A stretch of DNA of 64,000 nucleotides from JAEZBP01 sp963832725 (GCA_963832725.1 CAWHVG010000002.1:124001-188000), one strand, 5' to 3'. Positions 36,113 through 44,952 are shown, numbered from the stretch's first letter. Numbers and translations: made by a program. Notes: generated by a model not told the origin, from the letters alone.

Positions 36113-37429
36113 ATGCGGCTTGGTGGAACAATCCTCGCGCTTTCACTCGCGGTGGTCGGGTGTGACGGTGGGGGCGACGCGGGGGTGGACGCGGATCCGC
36201 CCGGTCGCGACGCGGGCGACGCGGCGGCGCGCGATGGCAGCACGGGTGGGGACGCGGGAGACGCCGCGGTCGGTTGCGGATCGCTCGCGCCCCCGAGCTT
36301 GACCTACGAAGACGTCGTCGCCGGGTACGACTGGAGCGCCAACCAGCTCGTCGGAGTCGTCCAGGCCCCCGGAGCGGACGACCTCTACGTTCTCGATCAA
36401 CGCGGTCAGATCCTCCTCGTGCGCGACGGCGCGGTCCTCCCGAGACCCTTCCTCGAGCTGCCCGTCGACTACTCTCCCGCCGACAACGAGCGCGGGCTCT
36501 TGGGCCTGGCGTTCCATCCCGACTACGCCGACAACGGGCGCTTCTTCGTCTACTACACGGCCACGGAGAGCGGGGGCTATCGGAACATTCTCGCCGAGCT
36601 CCGGCGGAGCAGCGCGGATCCCGATGTCGCCGACCCGACCGAGGTCCGGCGGCTGATCGACGTGGACGATCCGGACTCGAACCACAACGGAGGGCAGCTC
36701 GCGTTCGGCGCGGACCGGTACCTCTATGTCGGTATGGGCGACGGAGGCTCCGAGAACGACGAGGGCGACGGCCACGATCCGTTGCGCGGCAATGGACAGA
36801 GTACGAGCACGTACATGGGCAAGATCCATCGTCTGGATGTCGACGCGACCTCCGCCTCCTTCGCGGCGCCGGGAAATCCGTTCTCGAGCGGGGGCGGCTT
36901 GCCGACCATCTGGGCCTACGGTCTGCGCAACCCCTGGCGCTTCTCCTTCGACCGGGCCACCCACGACCTGTGGATCGCGGACGTCGGCCAAGCGGAGTGG
37001 GAGGAGCTCGACTTTCAGCCCGCATCGAGCAGCGGTGGCGAGAACTACGGCTGGGCCGCGTTCGAAGGTACTCACCCCTTTCGCACGGACGTGCCGGTGC
37101 CAACGGATCCCGTCGATCCCATCCTGGAGTACAGCCACAGCGAGTCGACGCGAGATCCGAGCCTCTTCCAGGGCTACGTCTGTGCCGTCGTGGGTGGATA
37201 TGTGTACCGAGGCTCGGCTATTCCCTCACTGCGAGGGTGGTATCTCTTCGGGGACTACTGCAGCACCGACGTGGTCGCGATGAAGCGGTGTGACGGCCAC
37301 CTGGCGGGCACCCAACGTCTCGAGGGGCTGCGAGGGTTGGTGGCGTCGTTGACCTCGCTCGGCGAGGATTCCGGAGGAGAGCTCTACCTGGTCGGCTCTC
37401 ACGCGCTCGTGAAGATCGTGCCGGGTTGA
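36113..37429 (+). CDS. Soluble glucose/sorbosone dehydrogenase-type lipoprotein (PQQ beta-propeller)
   Basis: A lipobox (LALSLAVVGC) and an Asp/Gly-rich linker with a final Cys precede a six-bladed beta-propeller of the soluble quinoprotein dehydrogenase family. NERGLLGLAFHPDYADNGR carries the conserved catalytic His region. SNHNGGQLAFGADRYLYVGM supplies the blade repeat, and WAYGLRNPWRFSFDRATHDL the conserved Gly-x-Arg-Asn. GENYGWAAFEG and GGYVYRGSAIPSLRGWYLFG follow. Members oxidise sugars outside the cytoplasm and use PQQ. GGAGGGGGAA precedes ATG 36113. The mature protein is 438 residues minus the signal. Confidence 0.9.
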   Translation: MRLGGTILALSLAVVGCDGGGDAGVDADPPGRDAGDAAARDGSTGGDAGDAAVGCGSLAPPSLTYEDVVAGYDWSANQLVGVVQAPGADDLYVLDQRGQILLVRDGAVLPRPFLELPVDYSPADNERGLLGLAFHPDYADNGRFFVYYTATESGGYRNILAELRRSSADPDVADPTEVRRLIDVDDPDSNHNGGQLAFGADRYLYVGMGDGGSENDEGDGHDPLRGNGQSTSTYMGKIHRLDVDATSASFAAPGNPFSSGGGLPTIWAYGLRNPWRFSFDRATHDLWIADVGQAEWEELDFQPASSSGGENYGWAAFEGTHPFRTDVPVPTDPVDPILEYSHSESTRDPSLFQGYVCAVVGGYVYRGSAIPSLRGWYLFGDYCSTDVVAMKRCDGHLAGTQRLEGLRGLVASLTSLGEDSGGELYLVGSHALVKIVPG

Positions 37430-38075
37430 GGTTCGTCCGGTCCGTTCCATCACCGGCCAGCTCCACGTTCTGCCCGACGATCCGCGCCTGCACCGAGCAC
37501 CCGGCGTTTCGGGGTCGAGCATGCTGACTTCCCGAATCTCGGCGTGGCGTAGAGGGGTAGCCTCGCCATGCGGCGCCTCGCCGGCGCGCGCCGAGCGAGG
37601 CGCTCTCGGTTCCGACGCGGCTGCGCGGCTCGGACCTCATTCGGTCTCTCCGCGCGGGATTCTGAAGCGGGACTCGTGGCGCCGCGCAGCTCCATGTGAA
37701 TGGGGTCGGCGTGCGATAGCGAACAATCGGACCGGCGTCTCGAGACTCGCTCCGAGTCACTTGCGCTCCGTCGCGCACCGCGGAACGGCGCCGGGTCTCG
37801 AGTACACGAAACCCGGAACGATGCCCCGGGTGGGCTCGGCTTCTGTCCGAGCCTGCGGCGTTGTGGGCGAGGCCAGGTCGCCTGCATACCGAGCATTTCG
37901 CGCGTTCGACGCCGGGCGAATTCGCCAACGATCGCCGCGACGGCGCAGACAGAGGTCGATTCGTCGGTGGAAGAAGCCACAGCGCGCATGAATCGACGTT
38001 CTTTGGCATGCTGCTTCTTGACTCGACGCGCTCCTGAGACTAACCGTTCAACCCACCCGCAACAACGGAGCATCG
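37430..38075. other. 0.65-kb stretch with no recognisable gene
   Basis: No frame here shows a family motif. Both strands are open for long runs, but with Arg/Ser-rich shadow composition. A 10-bp palindrome GTCTCGAGAC lies at 37737-37746, and its half GTCTCGAG recurs near 37794 in GGGTCTCGAGTACAC. The last 60 bases should contain the promoter and ribosome site (GGAG) of the basic-protein gene. I see no tRNA fold or attachment site. Confidence 0.5.
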
Positions 38076-38549
38076 ATGGCACGAGCAAAGAAGACGACCC
38101 GACGCGGAAGCCCTGAAGCGATCGCCAAGCGCCGCGCAGCCCGCGCGCTCAACACGCTCTTCGACAAGGGCCCTGTCGCCGCCGGTCTCGATGGTCGCTC
38201 CATTCGCCGTAAGAACCGCCTGACCAAAGAGCTGGTCGAGGGGAAGAACGGCGAGACTCTGAAGGCGCACGAGGTGTTGAGCCACGTGAGCGAGCTTCTT
38301 CAGATGGGGGAGACGCTCACCGCCATTCGCCGCCTCAAGCCCCGCGTTCCGCCCACGCCGCCGCTGACCGAGGAGGTTCTCGAGGCAATCCGGCAGACCC
38401 ACGAGAGCTACGAGTTCGACACGCGCGCCTGGAAGGTTCTCGGCGTCGACATCGATGCCATCACGGGTGCTTCGAAGGCGTCCAGTGCGCCGGCGCCCGC
38501 ACCGGAGCGTCCCGCCCGCAAGAAGCGCGCGCGCAAGAAGAAGAGCTGA
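38076..38549 (+). CDS. Small basic protein, unknown function
   Basis: A 157-residue protein that I do not recognise. Both ends are very basic (MARAKKTTRRGSPEAIAKRR; ERPARKKRARKKKS). The middle is helical, with a Pro-rich hinge (KPRVPPTPPLTEEVLEAIRQ). GGAG precedes ATG 38076 by seven bases. The terminal Lys/Arg clusters suggest nucleic-acid binding. It converges on the DNA ligase operon, which ends in a similar Lys/Ala-rich tail, but there is no shared transcript. Confidence 0.65.
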   Translation: MARAKKTTRRGSPEAIAKRRAARALNTLFDKGPVAAGLDGRSIRRKNRLTKELVEGKNGETLKAHEVLSHVSELLQMGETLTAIRRLKPRVPPTPPLTEEVLEAIRQTHESYEFDTRAWKVLGVDIDAITGASKASSAPAPAPERPARKKRARKKKS

Positions 38550-38704
38550 GCCACTCTTTCCCCCGTCGGGGCGTGAGTTCTCGCCGCGAACGTTCGCGGT
38601 AGGCTTCGCCTGGCCGCCCCGGCGATGCGCTTCTCCCAGCGTGGACGCCCTCGATCGTGCCGAACCGCCGATGCGAGGGTGCGCCGGATCGTCCTTCGCC
38701 CGGC

Positions 38705-38737
38705 TTTCGAGCTCCGAGCACGGAACGGAGCTCGAAA
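38705..38737. terminator. 12-bp hairpin between convergent genes, terminator-like
   Basis: TTTCGAGCTCCG (38705-38716) and CGGAGCTCGAAA (38726-38737) form a perfect 12-bp stem with a nine-base loop, directly abutting the stop codon of the leftward ligase gene. There is no U-run on either side, so it may act as a 3' stabiliser or with Rho. Confidence 0.6.
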
Positions 38738-40387
38738 TCAGCCCCGCGGCGAGGGATCCGTCTCGGCCTTCGCCTTCTCGGCGCGGGCCTTCTTGCTGGA
38801 GGCCTTCTCGGCGGGGGCCTTCTTGGCGGAGGCCTTCTTGGCGGAGGCCTTCTTGCCGGAGGCCTTCTTGCCGGAGGCCTTCTTGCCGGAGGCCTTCCTG
38901 GCGGAGGTCTTTGCGGGCTCTGGGGCCGCGCCGATCGGCTCGCCAACTCGGGCCGATTCGACCTCGTTCCAGCCGCGCTTGATGTTGTCGGCCAACCAGA
39001 GCTCGACCTGCTGAGCCGCCTTGTCCGCGCTCGACGCGGCGCGGAGCGCGGTCTGGAGCGGCTCCTTCCGGCCGGGGGAGTAGTCCGTGAAGTACACGAC
39101 GTAGGGCGGGTAGTTCCGGTCGTCGCCTTTGTGCGTGTCGACGATGGCGTACTTTCGGACCGCCACCTTGTCCTTGGTCTCCTTCGCGAAGACGCCGCGG
39201 CGCACGACCTCGGCCGGCGCGAGAATCGACCTTGTTCGCCTTCTCGACGCCGAGGGGAACGTAGCTGGTGATCTGGGTCATGCCGACGCCCTCGAGCTCG
39301 GCTCTCTTGTCGGTCCGCTCGCGGAGGAAGATCGGGTGGATCATCACCGCCGTGGGCGTCTCCATCACCGGCTCCCAGCCGTGCTCGGGATCCAAGCGCA
39401 GGCTCATGCGGCGGATGGGGACGTCCCAGCTATCGGTGGTGATCAGAATCCGAGCAGCGGATCTCGACCACGATCTCCGGGCGGACGAACTTCGACAGCG
39501 TCCCTTCGCGGTTCGCCAGGCGAAATCGGCTCGGGACCTCCAGCGTGGAGAGGCGAGCGTGCCACGACGCCCGATCCTGCTCGGAGAACCCGTTCCCGAC
39601 GGCGCCGAGGAGCTGATAGGTGCCATCGTCGCGCATCAACGCGACGCTCATCTCCCGAACCTGATGGACGTCACCGGTGATCCGCTCGCCGTAGGCGATG
39701 ATCACCGCGTCGATGGTGAGCGTGCTCTTGATCTTGTAGGTCAGCCCTCGCTCGCTGCGGACGACCAGCCCTTCGAAGCGGTCGGAGACGACCCATTCGC
39801 GATAGAGACGGACCACGTCCGCCGTATCGCCTTCGCGGGTCTCGACCACCTTCACCCGGTCGCCGTCGCCGAGCACGTCACGTAGGCGGGAGAGCCGTGG
39901 GCCGTACTCGGTCGAGAGCTGGTCCTCCCCGTTCTCCTCGACGAGAATCGAAGGCGTGGAAGGAGAGGCTGGGCTCGAGCTCGGCCTCGCCGAGGGCCGT
40001 CGCCACGTGGAAGACGCGCGCGCGTCCGCCGTCGGGCGCTGCCGCCATCAGCTCGCCGGCGATCACGATGTCGTTCGCGCCGGCCAAGCGCGCCTCCGCC
40101 TCCTTCAGCAGCGACGTGCCCCGCAGCACCCGGCCGTTGTATGCGCAAAGCGCGACCTCGCCCTCGCGCTTCACCAAGAACCAGAGCTCGCCGTCGAGCT
40201 TGGTGCTGATCAGGTAAGGCCCCGCGGTCAGCAGCCGCTCGACCTGCTCGGGCTCCACCACCCGATAGCGCTTGGCGACCTGCTGCTTGTACTTGCGCAG
40301 GCGCTTCTCGAGCGCGTCGTCGACGAGCGAGCCAATCGGCGCCTTCTGGCCATCGGCATAGGGCTCGAGGGTCTCGGCCCACTTCAT
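38738..40387 (-). CDS. ATP-dependent DNA ligase with Lys/Ala-rich histone-like tail (three frameshifts)
   Basis: The nucleotidyltransferase core has motif I LISTKLDGELWFLV (adenylated Lys in K-L-D-G), motif IV FEGLVVR and motif V LTYKIKS. The OB-fold part follows (LLGAVGNGFSEQDRASW, RPEIVVEIR), then a motif VI-like HPIFLRERTDK. A ~100-residue extension of unknown fold (VRKYAIVDTHKGDD, YPPYVVYFTDYSPGRKEP) leads to a tail of KASGK/KASAK repeats like histone H1. Three extra bases break the frame, at 39945-39949, 39446-39450 and 39223-39227; each is GAATC on the + strand. Reading GATC restores FHAFDLVEENGED, RCSDLITTDSWD and KVDLAPAEVVRRGVF, giving 548 residues. It overlaps the upstream gene by four bases. 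A repair or end-joining role is likely. Confidence 0.82.
38772..38906 (-). repeat. 15-bp coding repeat (K-A-S-x-K)
   Basis: Six near-identical 15-bp units (GCCTTCTTGGCGGAG or a close variant on the + strand) run from 38817 to 38906, preceded by diverged units back to about 38772. They encode the repeated Lys-Ala-Ser-Gly/Ala-Lys tail of the DNA ligase. Copy number probably varies between strains. Confidence 0.8.
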
Positions 40388-41103
40388 TCAGACTCTCCTC
40401 GGGCGATGCTCTTGATCTCGAGGTTCGAGAGATGGAGCACGAGCCGGTAGGCGTCGCCCTCCGTTCGGCCTTCGAGGAAGCCGCGGAAGGGTGTCCCATT
40501 CGTCTGGAAGATAAGGGGCTGCTGCCCCTTGGCGCCGGCGCCCACGTACATGAGCTTGCCGGACTCTTCGAGCGTCTTGGCCATCTCGAAGAGGAAGTCG
40601 AAGGTCAGGCCGTTCACGTGCCGGAGTTGGAGCGCGCGGACGAACGCGAAGCGGCGGATCACCTGATCCACGGGCATCAACCGGCCGGTCCAGGGGATGG
40701 GCGGCAGCTCCTCGCCGACCGTGGCTTCCACGTCGACGAAGTCCTCGCGGCTCTGCTCGTCGTCCGCGGCGTCGTAGACGACCTTCAGCACGCGCGCGGC
40801 GTAGAGCACGTTGCCTTTCGGGCTCAGGTAGACGCGCGACGTGAAGGAGAGCCGGCGCCCGACCTGATCGAGATCGATCTCGGGGTCACTCTCGATCAGC
40901 GCCTGGCTGACGGCCTCCGGCGATCCGGCTTCGGCGAGCAGGGCGTCGTAGGTGGTCTTCTCGGTGCCCTTGACCAGGCGCTGCAGTCGAACGGGGCTTC
41001 CGCTCGGGTCGACCCAGCGGTAGCCGGTTCGCTTCTTCGGGCTGCCGACCTCGATTTGCGCGTCCCGCTTCTTGGCGTCCATGATGGAGATGAGCCGCGG
41101 CAT
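40384..41103 (-). CDS. Hypothetical protein in the DNA ligase operon
   Basis: A 239-residue protein that I do not recognise. It starts MPRLISIMDAKKRDAQIEVG and includes VGRRLSFTSRVYLSPKGNVL, PWTGRLMPVDQVIRRFAFVR, and LTFDFLFEMAKTLEESGKLM. It ends in a beta-rich segment (RLVLHLSNLEIKSIARGESE). There is no signal peptide or membrane segment, so it is cytoplasmic. Its stop overlaps the ligase ATG (ATGA), and the preceding gene is 31 bases upstream, so the three are one transcript. A partner role for the ligase is inferred from the coupling only. Confidence 0.72.
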   Translation of the reverse strand: MPRLISIMDAKKRDAQIEVGSPKKRTGYRWVDPSGSPVRLQRLVKGTEKTTYDALLAEAGSPEAVSQALIESDPEIDLDQVGRRLSFTSRVYLSPKGNVLYAARVLKVVYDAADDEQSREDFVDVEATVGEELPPIPWTGRLMPVDQVIRRFAFVRALQLRHVNGLTFDFLFEMAKTLEESGKLMYVGAGAKGQQPLIFQTNGTPFRGFLEGRTEGDAYRLVLHLSNLEIKSIARGESE

Positions 41104-41134
41104 CGTGCTTGGTCCTCCTCGGTCCTACCGAGCG

Positions 41135-41749
41135 TCACATCATGCTGAAGTCGAGGTCGTCCTCGAGCTCGTCGGTCTCGTCGTCGGCCGGCGACTCTTC
41201 GTCGGACGGTGCCTCTCGGGTGATGAGCTCGAAGCCGTCCGGTTTGGCGACGAGCCCGAAGATGCCCTCCTCGTTCTGTAGGACGAAGAGGCGGTCGGGA
41301 TCGTAGCCGTCCTTGTAGTTGTAGGCGGTCTCGAAGAGCTCACCGTCGGCGAGTGCCTTCTTCAGGGCGTCGCCGAGCGATTCCGACGACAGCTCGTAGA
41401 CGCTTTGCACCACGTGCCCGAGCAGACGCTCGGGGCGGGTGGGCTCGAGCGCCTGCGCCTGGCCGAGGGTGGAAGGGGTGATCTCGAGGGCGTTCCCTTC
41501 GCCGTCGACGGCGCGCATGTCACCGCGCTCGACGGTGTCGAAGCGCTCGTCCACGTACACGTGCGCGGTGCCTCCCGGAGGGACGAGCGCCGCGCCATCG
41601 GCCGTCAGATAGGCCGAGACGCAGCGTTCGCCGTTCTCGTCCTGGATCACCCGCTCTTTTCGGCCGTAGAGCTTGGAGCGGTCCACTCGCGTGAACTTGA
41701 ACGCGCTCTCTTCATCCGCGTAGCTCACCACGATCTCGCGTCGTGCCAT
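41135..41749 (-). CDS. Hypothetical acidic protein, first gene of the DNA ligase operon
   Basis: A 204-residue protein that I do not recognise. The N-terminal half is beta-rich (REIVVSYADEESAFKFTRVD, GRKERVIQDENGERCVSAYL, LVPPGGTAHVYVDERFD). The second half (LFETAYNYKDGYDPDRLFVL, EEGIFGLVAKPDGFEL) leads to a strongly acidic tail (EESPADDETDELEDDLDFSM). Such a tail could imitate DNA or bind the basic ligase tail. It is the first of three leftward genes. The 250 bases between it and the divergent gene at 42000 should hold the promoter. Confidence 0.7.
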   Translation of the reverse strand: MARREIVVSYADEESAFKFTRVDRSKLYGRKERVIQDENGERCVSAYLTADGAALVPPGGTAHVYVDERFDTVERGDMRAVDGEGNALEITPSTLGQAQALEPTRPERLLGHVVQSVYELSSESLGDALKKALADGELFETAYNYKDGYDPDRLFVLQNEEGIFGLVAKPDGFELITREAPSDEESPADDETDELEDDLDFSMM

Positions 41750-41999
41750 GGTCGCGATCTTTACACCGGCCCGCGCGTCGTTGCGACCGCGCCGCGGCCG
41801 GGCTCTCTCTCATTCTCGGCGTGCGGTGCCCTAGCGCCGGCAGGTACCCGGTGTCATCGGTCGGAGCCGAGGCAGACGCGAACGCGCGGCGGAGCCTGAC
41901 CGACCGAGCGCTCTCGCTCAAACGCAGCCGCCACGCGCGTTCGGTGCGACGCGCACGGACGTGGTGTACGCGGGCGCATCCTGGCAAGGTCCTTGGGGC

Positions 42000-43465
42000 A
42001 TGGAGCGAAGGAGCATCGCGATCTTGGTGGCCGTGCTCGTCGCGTTTTCGGTGGCGGGCCTTCTCTTCGTGCGTGTGGATGACGCCGGCTCGACCTCGCG
42101 ACCGGACGCTGGTTCAGCCGATCGGGCTCGATCTCCCGACGTGGCTCCCCGCGCTGCCGGTCGACTCCGCCGCCGCACCCGCACGGAAGGGCCGCCGGAC
42201 ATTCTGCTCTACACGGTCGACACGGAGCGCGCCAATCACCTCGGCGCGTACGGCTACACGCGCGCCACGAGCCCCGCGCTGGCGCGTCTGGCCAACCGCG
42301 GCACGCTCTTCGAGCACGCCTACGCGACGTCGAGCTGGACCGCGCCGAGCGTCGCTTCCCTCGTCACGGGCGTGCTTCCGAGTGAGCACGGCGTCGTGCA
42401 CGGCTTGATGGTCGAGGGCGTCACGATGCAGCAAGAGGTGCTCTCGCCCTCGCTTCCGTCGCTGCCGGAAGCACTTCGCGCGCTCGGGTATCGTACCGTC
42501 GGGGTGACGGCAAACGGCCACCTGGGCGAGGACCACGGGTTCGCGCGTGGGTTCGACCGCTACGCGTGTCTGGGCTTCGCCAATCTGGACGAGGTTCGGG
42601 CCGAGGTGGCGCGCAGCCTCGAGGGGCTCGAGCCGGATCGACCGCTCTTCCTCTGGGTGCACGTGCTCTCGCCGCACGCGCCCTACGAGCCGCGACAGCC
42701 GCTCTTCGATCAGCTCTGGTCGCCCTCGCGCCCGCGCCACCCCGAGCTCGAGGAGATGGGGATCTCGCGCTCCTGCCGGCCGCGCTCGCGCGCGTCGGTC
42801 CGCGGGAGGGCATGGAGTACGTCGCGGCGGCGTACGATTCCGAGATCCGGGCTGCGGACGACATGCTCGGCGAGCTCGTGGCGCAGCTCGACGGGGGCGA
42901 GCTCGCGGTGGTGGTGAGCGCCGACCACGGCGAGGAGCTCTTCGATCACGCTTTGTTCGGCCACGGCCTCACCCTCTTCGAGGAGACGGTGCGCGTGCCG
43001 CTCGTGATGTCATTGCCGGAAGCGCATGAGCCACGCGTCGCGCGCGAGGTGGTCTCGTCAATCGACGTGATGCCCACCCTCGTCGAGATCGCCGGCGGCG
43101 AGCCGCTCGAAGGCGTGGCCGGACGCTCCCTGGTGTCCCGCCTGCACGGGGAGCCATTGCCGCCCCGCCCGGCCGTGCTCGAGACGGGCTTCGAGGGGGA
43201 GGTGCGCGCGATCGTCGACGGTGACACGAAGTACGCCGAGAGCGCCGGCCCCGTACACGTCGAAGGGCTCTACGAGCTCTCGGTCAATCCCGAAGAGCGT
43301 CGCGACCTCGCCGCAGACCAGCCCGAGCGGGCGGCCGCGCTCCGCGCTCGGCTGCACCACATCGTGGACGAAGCTGCGGCCCGCCGCCCCGCGACCACCA
43401 TCGTGCCCGTGTCGCTGAGCCACGACGATCTCGAACGCCTGCACGCGCTCGGCTACGCGCGCTGA
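42000..43465 (+). CDS. Sulfatase / alkaline-phosphatase-fold membrane protein (frameshift)
   Basis: An N-terminal membrane anchor (IAILVAVLVAFSVAGLLFV) precedes a sulfatase-type domain. LLYTVDTERANHLGAYGYTR is the N-terminal metal-binding block, although the usual D-H has become N-H. SSWTAPSVASLVTGVLPSEH is the active-site block: a Thr stands where sulfatases have the formylglycine Cys, as in phosphoethanolamine/LTA-synthase relatives. VVVSADHGEELFDHALFGHG and RVPLVMSLPEA complete the fold. The frame breaks at 42758-42761, where GGGG before GATC should be GGGGG; repair gives EMGDLALLPAALARVG. The start ATG 42000 sits just before the anchor. The substrate is unknown, and transferase and hydrolase are both possible. 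Confidence 0.8.
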
Positions 43466-43507
43466 GCCCTCTCGGCGCCGGCCACCGACCAGCGGCGCGT
43501 CGGCGCG

Positions 43508-44290
43508 TCAGCGAGACGGGAAGACGAAGGGCGGCTTGGACTCCACGTCGCCCATGTCCTCGGCGGCGTAGTAGGCGGCGACCATCTGGCGCGCGCCTTC
43601 GCGGGTGTAGACGTCGGCGCGAGGGCGCTCGATGACGCCGGCGATCACTTCGGCCACCTCTTCCGCGGTCTGCGAATTGGGCATCTTGCGGGAGTCGATC
43701 CCGCCGTGGAGCGCGTTGAGGCCGAAGTCGGTGGCCACCACGCCCGGCAGCACGCACGAGACGTGGATGCCCGGGTGGGTCTCGCGCAGCTCCATCCGCA
43801 GGTTGGCCGTCAGCGAATTGAGCGCGTGCTTGGAAGCGGCGTAGGCGGAGCGGAAGGGCGCGAAGGGGACGCGGCCGAGCATCGACGAGACGTTGATGAG
43901 GTGGCCCTCGCCGCGCTTCGAAAAGTGCGGGAGGACGGCCTGCATCCCGTAGAGCGCGGACTTCACGTTCACGCGCATCATGTCGTCGAATTCCTCGTCG
44001 GTGAGCTCCGACACCTTCCGCGTGATGCCGCGACCGGCGTTGTTCACCCAGACGTCGATGCGCGAGAAGCGCGACAGCGCCTCGTCGCGGGCGCGTTCCA
44101 CGTCCTCGCGGCGGGTGACGTCGCCCGTGACGGCGAGCGCGTCGGAGCCCGCGCGCGCTGCCACCTCGTTCAGCTTCTCCGCCCGCCGCGCGACGAGCAC
44201 GGGCTTTCCGCCTCGCGCTCCGACCAGCTCCGCGAGCGCCGCGCCGATGCCCGCGCTCGCGCCCGTGATGACGATGACCCAATCCTTCAT
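43508..44290 (-). CDS. Short-chain dehydrogenase/reductase
   Basis: A 260-residue classical SDR. The dinucleotide site VIVITGASAGIGAALAELVG, VNNAG, the catalytic Ser in HLINVSSMLGR and Tyr-x-x-x-Lys in SAYAASKHALNS are all present. LPGVVATDFGLNALHGG follows. It is a cytoplasmic NAD(P)-dependent oxidoreductase of unknown substrate. It converges on the sulfatase-fold gene, and the region beyond its start carries gene remnants. Confidence 0.9.
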   Translation of the reverse strand: MKDWVIVITGASAGIGAALAELVGARGGKPVLVARRAEKLNEVAARAGSDALAVTGDVTRREDVERARDEALSRFSRIDVWVNNAGRGITRKVSELTDEEFDDMMRVNVKSALYGMQAVLPHFSKRGEGHLINVSSMLGRVPFAPFRSAYAASKHALNSLTANLRMELRETHPGIHVSCVLPGVVATDFGLNALHGGIDSRKMPNSQTAEEVAEVIAGVIERPRADVYTREGARQMVAAYYAAEDMGDVESKPPFVFPSR

Positions 44291-44366
44291 GCGGCGGACT
44301 GTAGCAGTCGGCCGACGCACCTGGCTCGTCGGCCTTGGGCGCGACGATCTGACGGGGCGAAGGGAC

Positions 44367-44457
44367 CCTTCCGTCAACTGCGCCACGCTCTCGGCGAATC
44401 TGCTCGAGAGCGAGCTCTTCGGGCACGAGAAGGGTGCGTTCACCCGCGCCGTGGCGC
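44367..44457 (+). pseudogene. Remnant of a sigma-54 activator AAA+ domain
   Basis: One frame reads SVNCATLSANLLESELFGHE and continues KGAFTRAVARR. This is the conserved N-C-A...E-S-E-L-F-G-H-E-K-G-A-F-T segment of sigma-54-dependent transcriptional activators, containing the GAFT-type sigma-54 contact (here GAFTRA). Nothing before or after it belongs to such a protein: Walker A is missing upstream and the sequence loses all similarity downstream. It is therefore a short relic, about 30 codons. Confidence 0.75.
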
Positions 44458-44546
44458 GCCGGCGGGACGAGCGGGGCGGCGTGCGCGGCGGCGCCATCGA
44501 GGTGCTCGGGCGCTTCGAGTCGCTGCCGACCGCCCCACACCCGCGG

Positions 44547-44634
44547 GCTGGTGCACCGCGACCTGAAGCCGAGCAACGTCGCGCTCGGCTGCGACGCGAC
44601 GCTCGGTGAGGTGCCGAAGCTGCTCGGGTCAGCG
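44547..44634 (+). pseudogene. Remnant of a Ser/Thr kinase catalytic loop
   Basis: In another frame, GLVHRDLKPSNVALGC followed by VPKLLG is the H-R-D-L-K-P-S-N catalytic loop and the start of the strand leading to D-F-G, which itself is absent. It lies 90 bases after the sigma-54 activator relic. No Gly-rich loop or other kinase part is found around it. It overlaps the end of the Gly/Tyr-rich lipoprotein gene on the other strand. Confidence 0.65.
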
Positions 44635-44952
44635 CTCGTCGTGATCGGCGGGCTGGGCGATCGCGGGCCCCGGCTTGTCGCGGTCACCGCCCCCTTCGAA
44701 GCCCGCGTCGTCCCCGTCGCCACCCATGGCGAAGGGTCCGAAGCCGCCGTACCCGTAGGGCCCGCCGAAGGCATAGGGTGCGCCGTATCCGTAGCCGTAG
44801 GGCCCGTAGAACCCGCCGCCGTAGTAGGGCCCGTACGCAGCCGAGTAGGGGCCGTAATAGTCGGCGTCGCCGTAGCCGCCGTAGCCGCCGCAGCCGGCCA
44901 GCGTCGTCGCGCCGAACGCGAGCGCGGCCAGGAACATCACCCGATAGATCAT
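44629..44952 (-). CDS. Gly/Tyr-rich lipoprotein
   Basis: A 107-residue protein. Its signal peptide (MIYRVMFLAALAFGATTLAG) ends at a lipobox Cys, and the mature part is made almost wholly of Gly, Tyr, Pro and Phe (GGYGGYGDADYYGPYSAAYG and similar). GGAGG precedes ATG 44952 by five bases. It is a probable surface lipoprotein; Gly/Tyr-rich low complexity suggests a disordered or adhesive coat. It ends in a charged stretch (GDRDKPGP). I know no specific family. Confidence 0.72.
   Translation of the reverse strand: MIYRVMFLAALAFGATTLAGCGGYGGYGDADYYGPYSAAYGPYYGGGFYGPYGYGYGAPYAFGGPYGYGGFGPFAMGGDGDDAGFEGGGDRDKPGPAIAQPADHDER

Noticed and set aside
37430..38075. A tRNA or attachment site in the gene-free stretch
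   Set aside because: No T-arm consensus, no cloverleaf and no flanking direct repeat could be found by eye.
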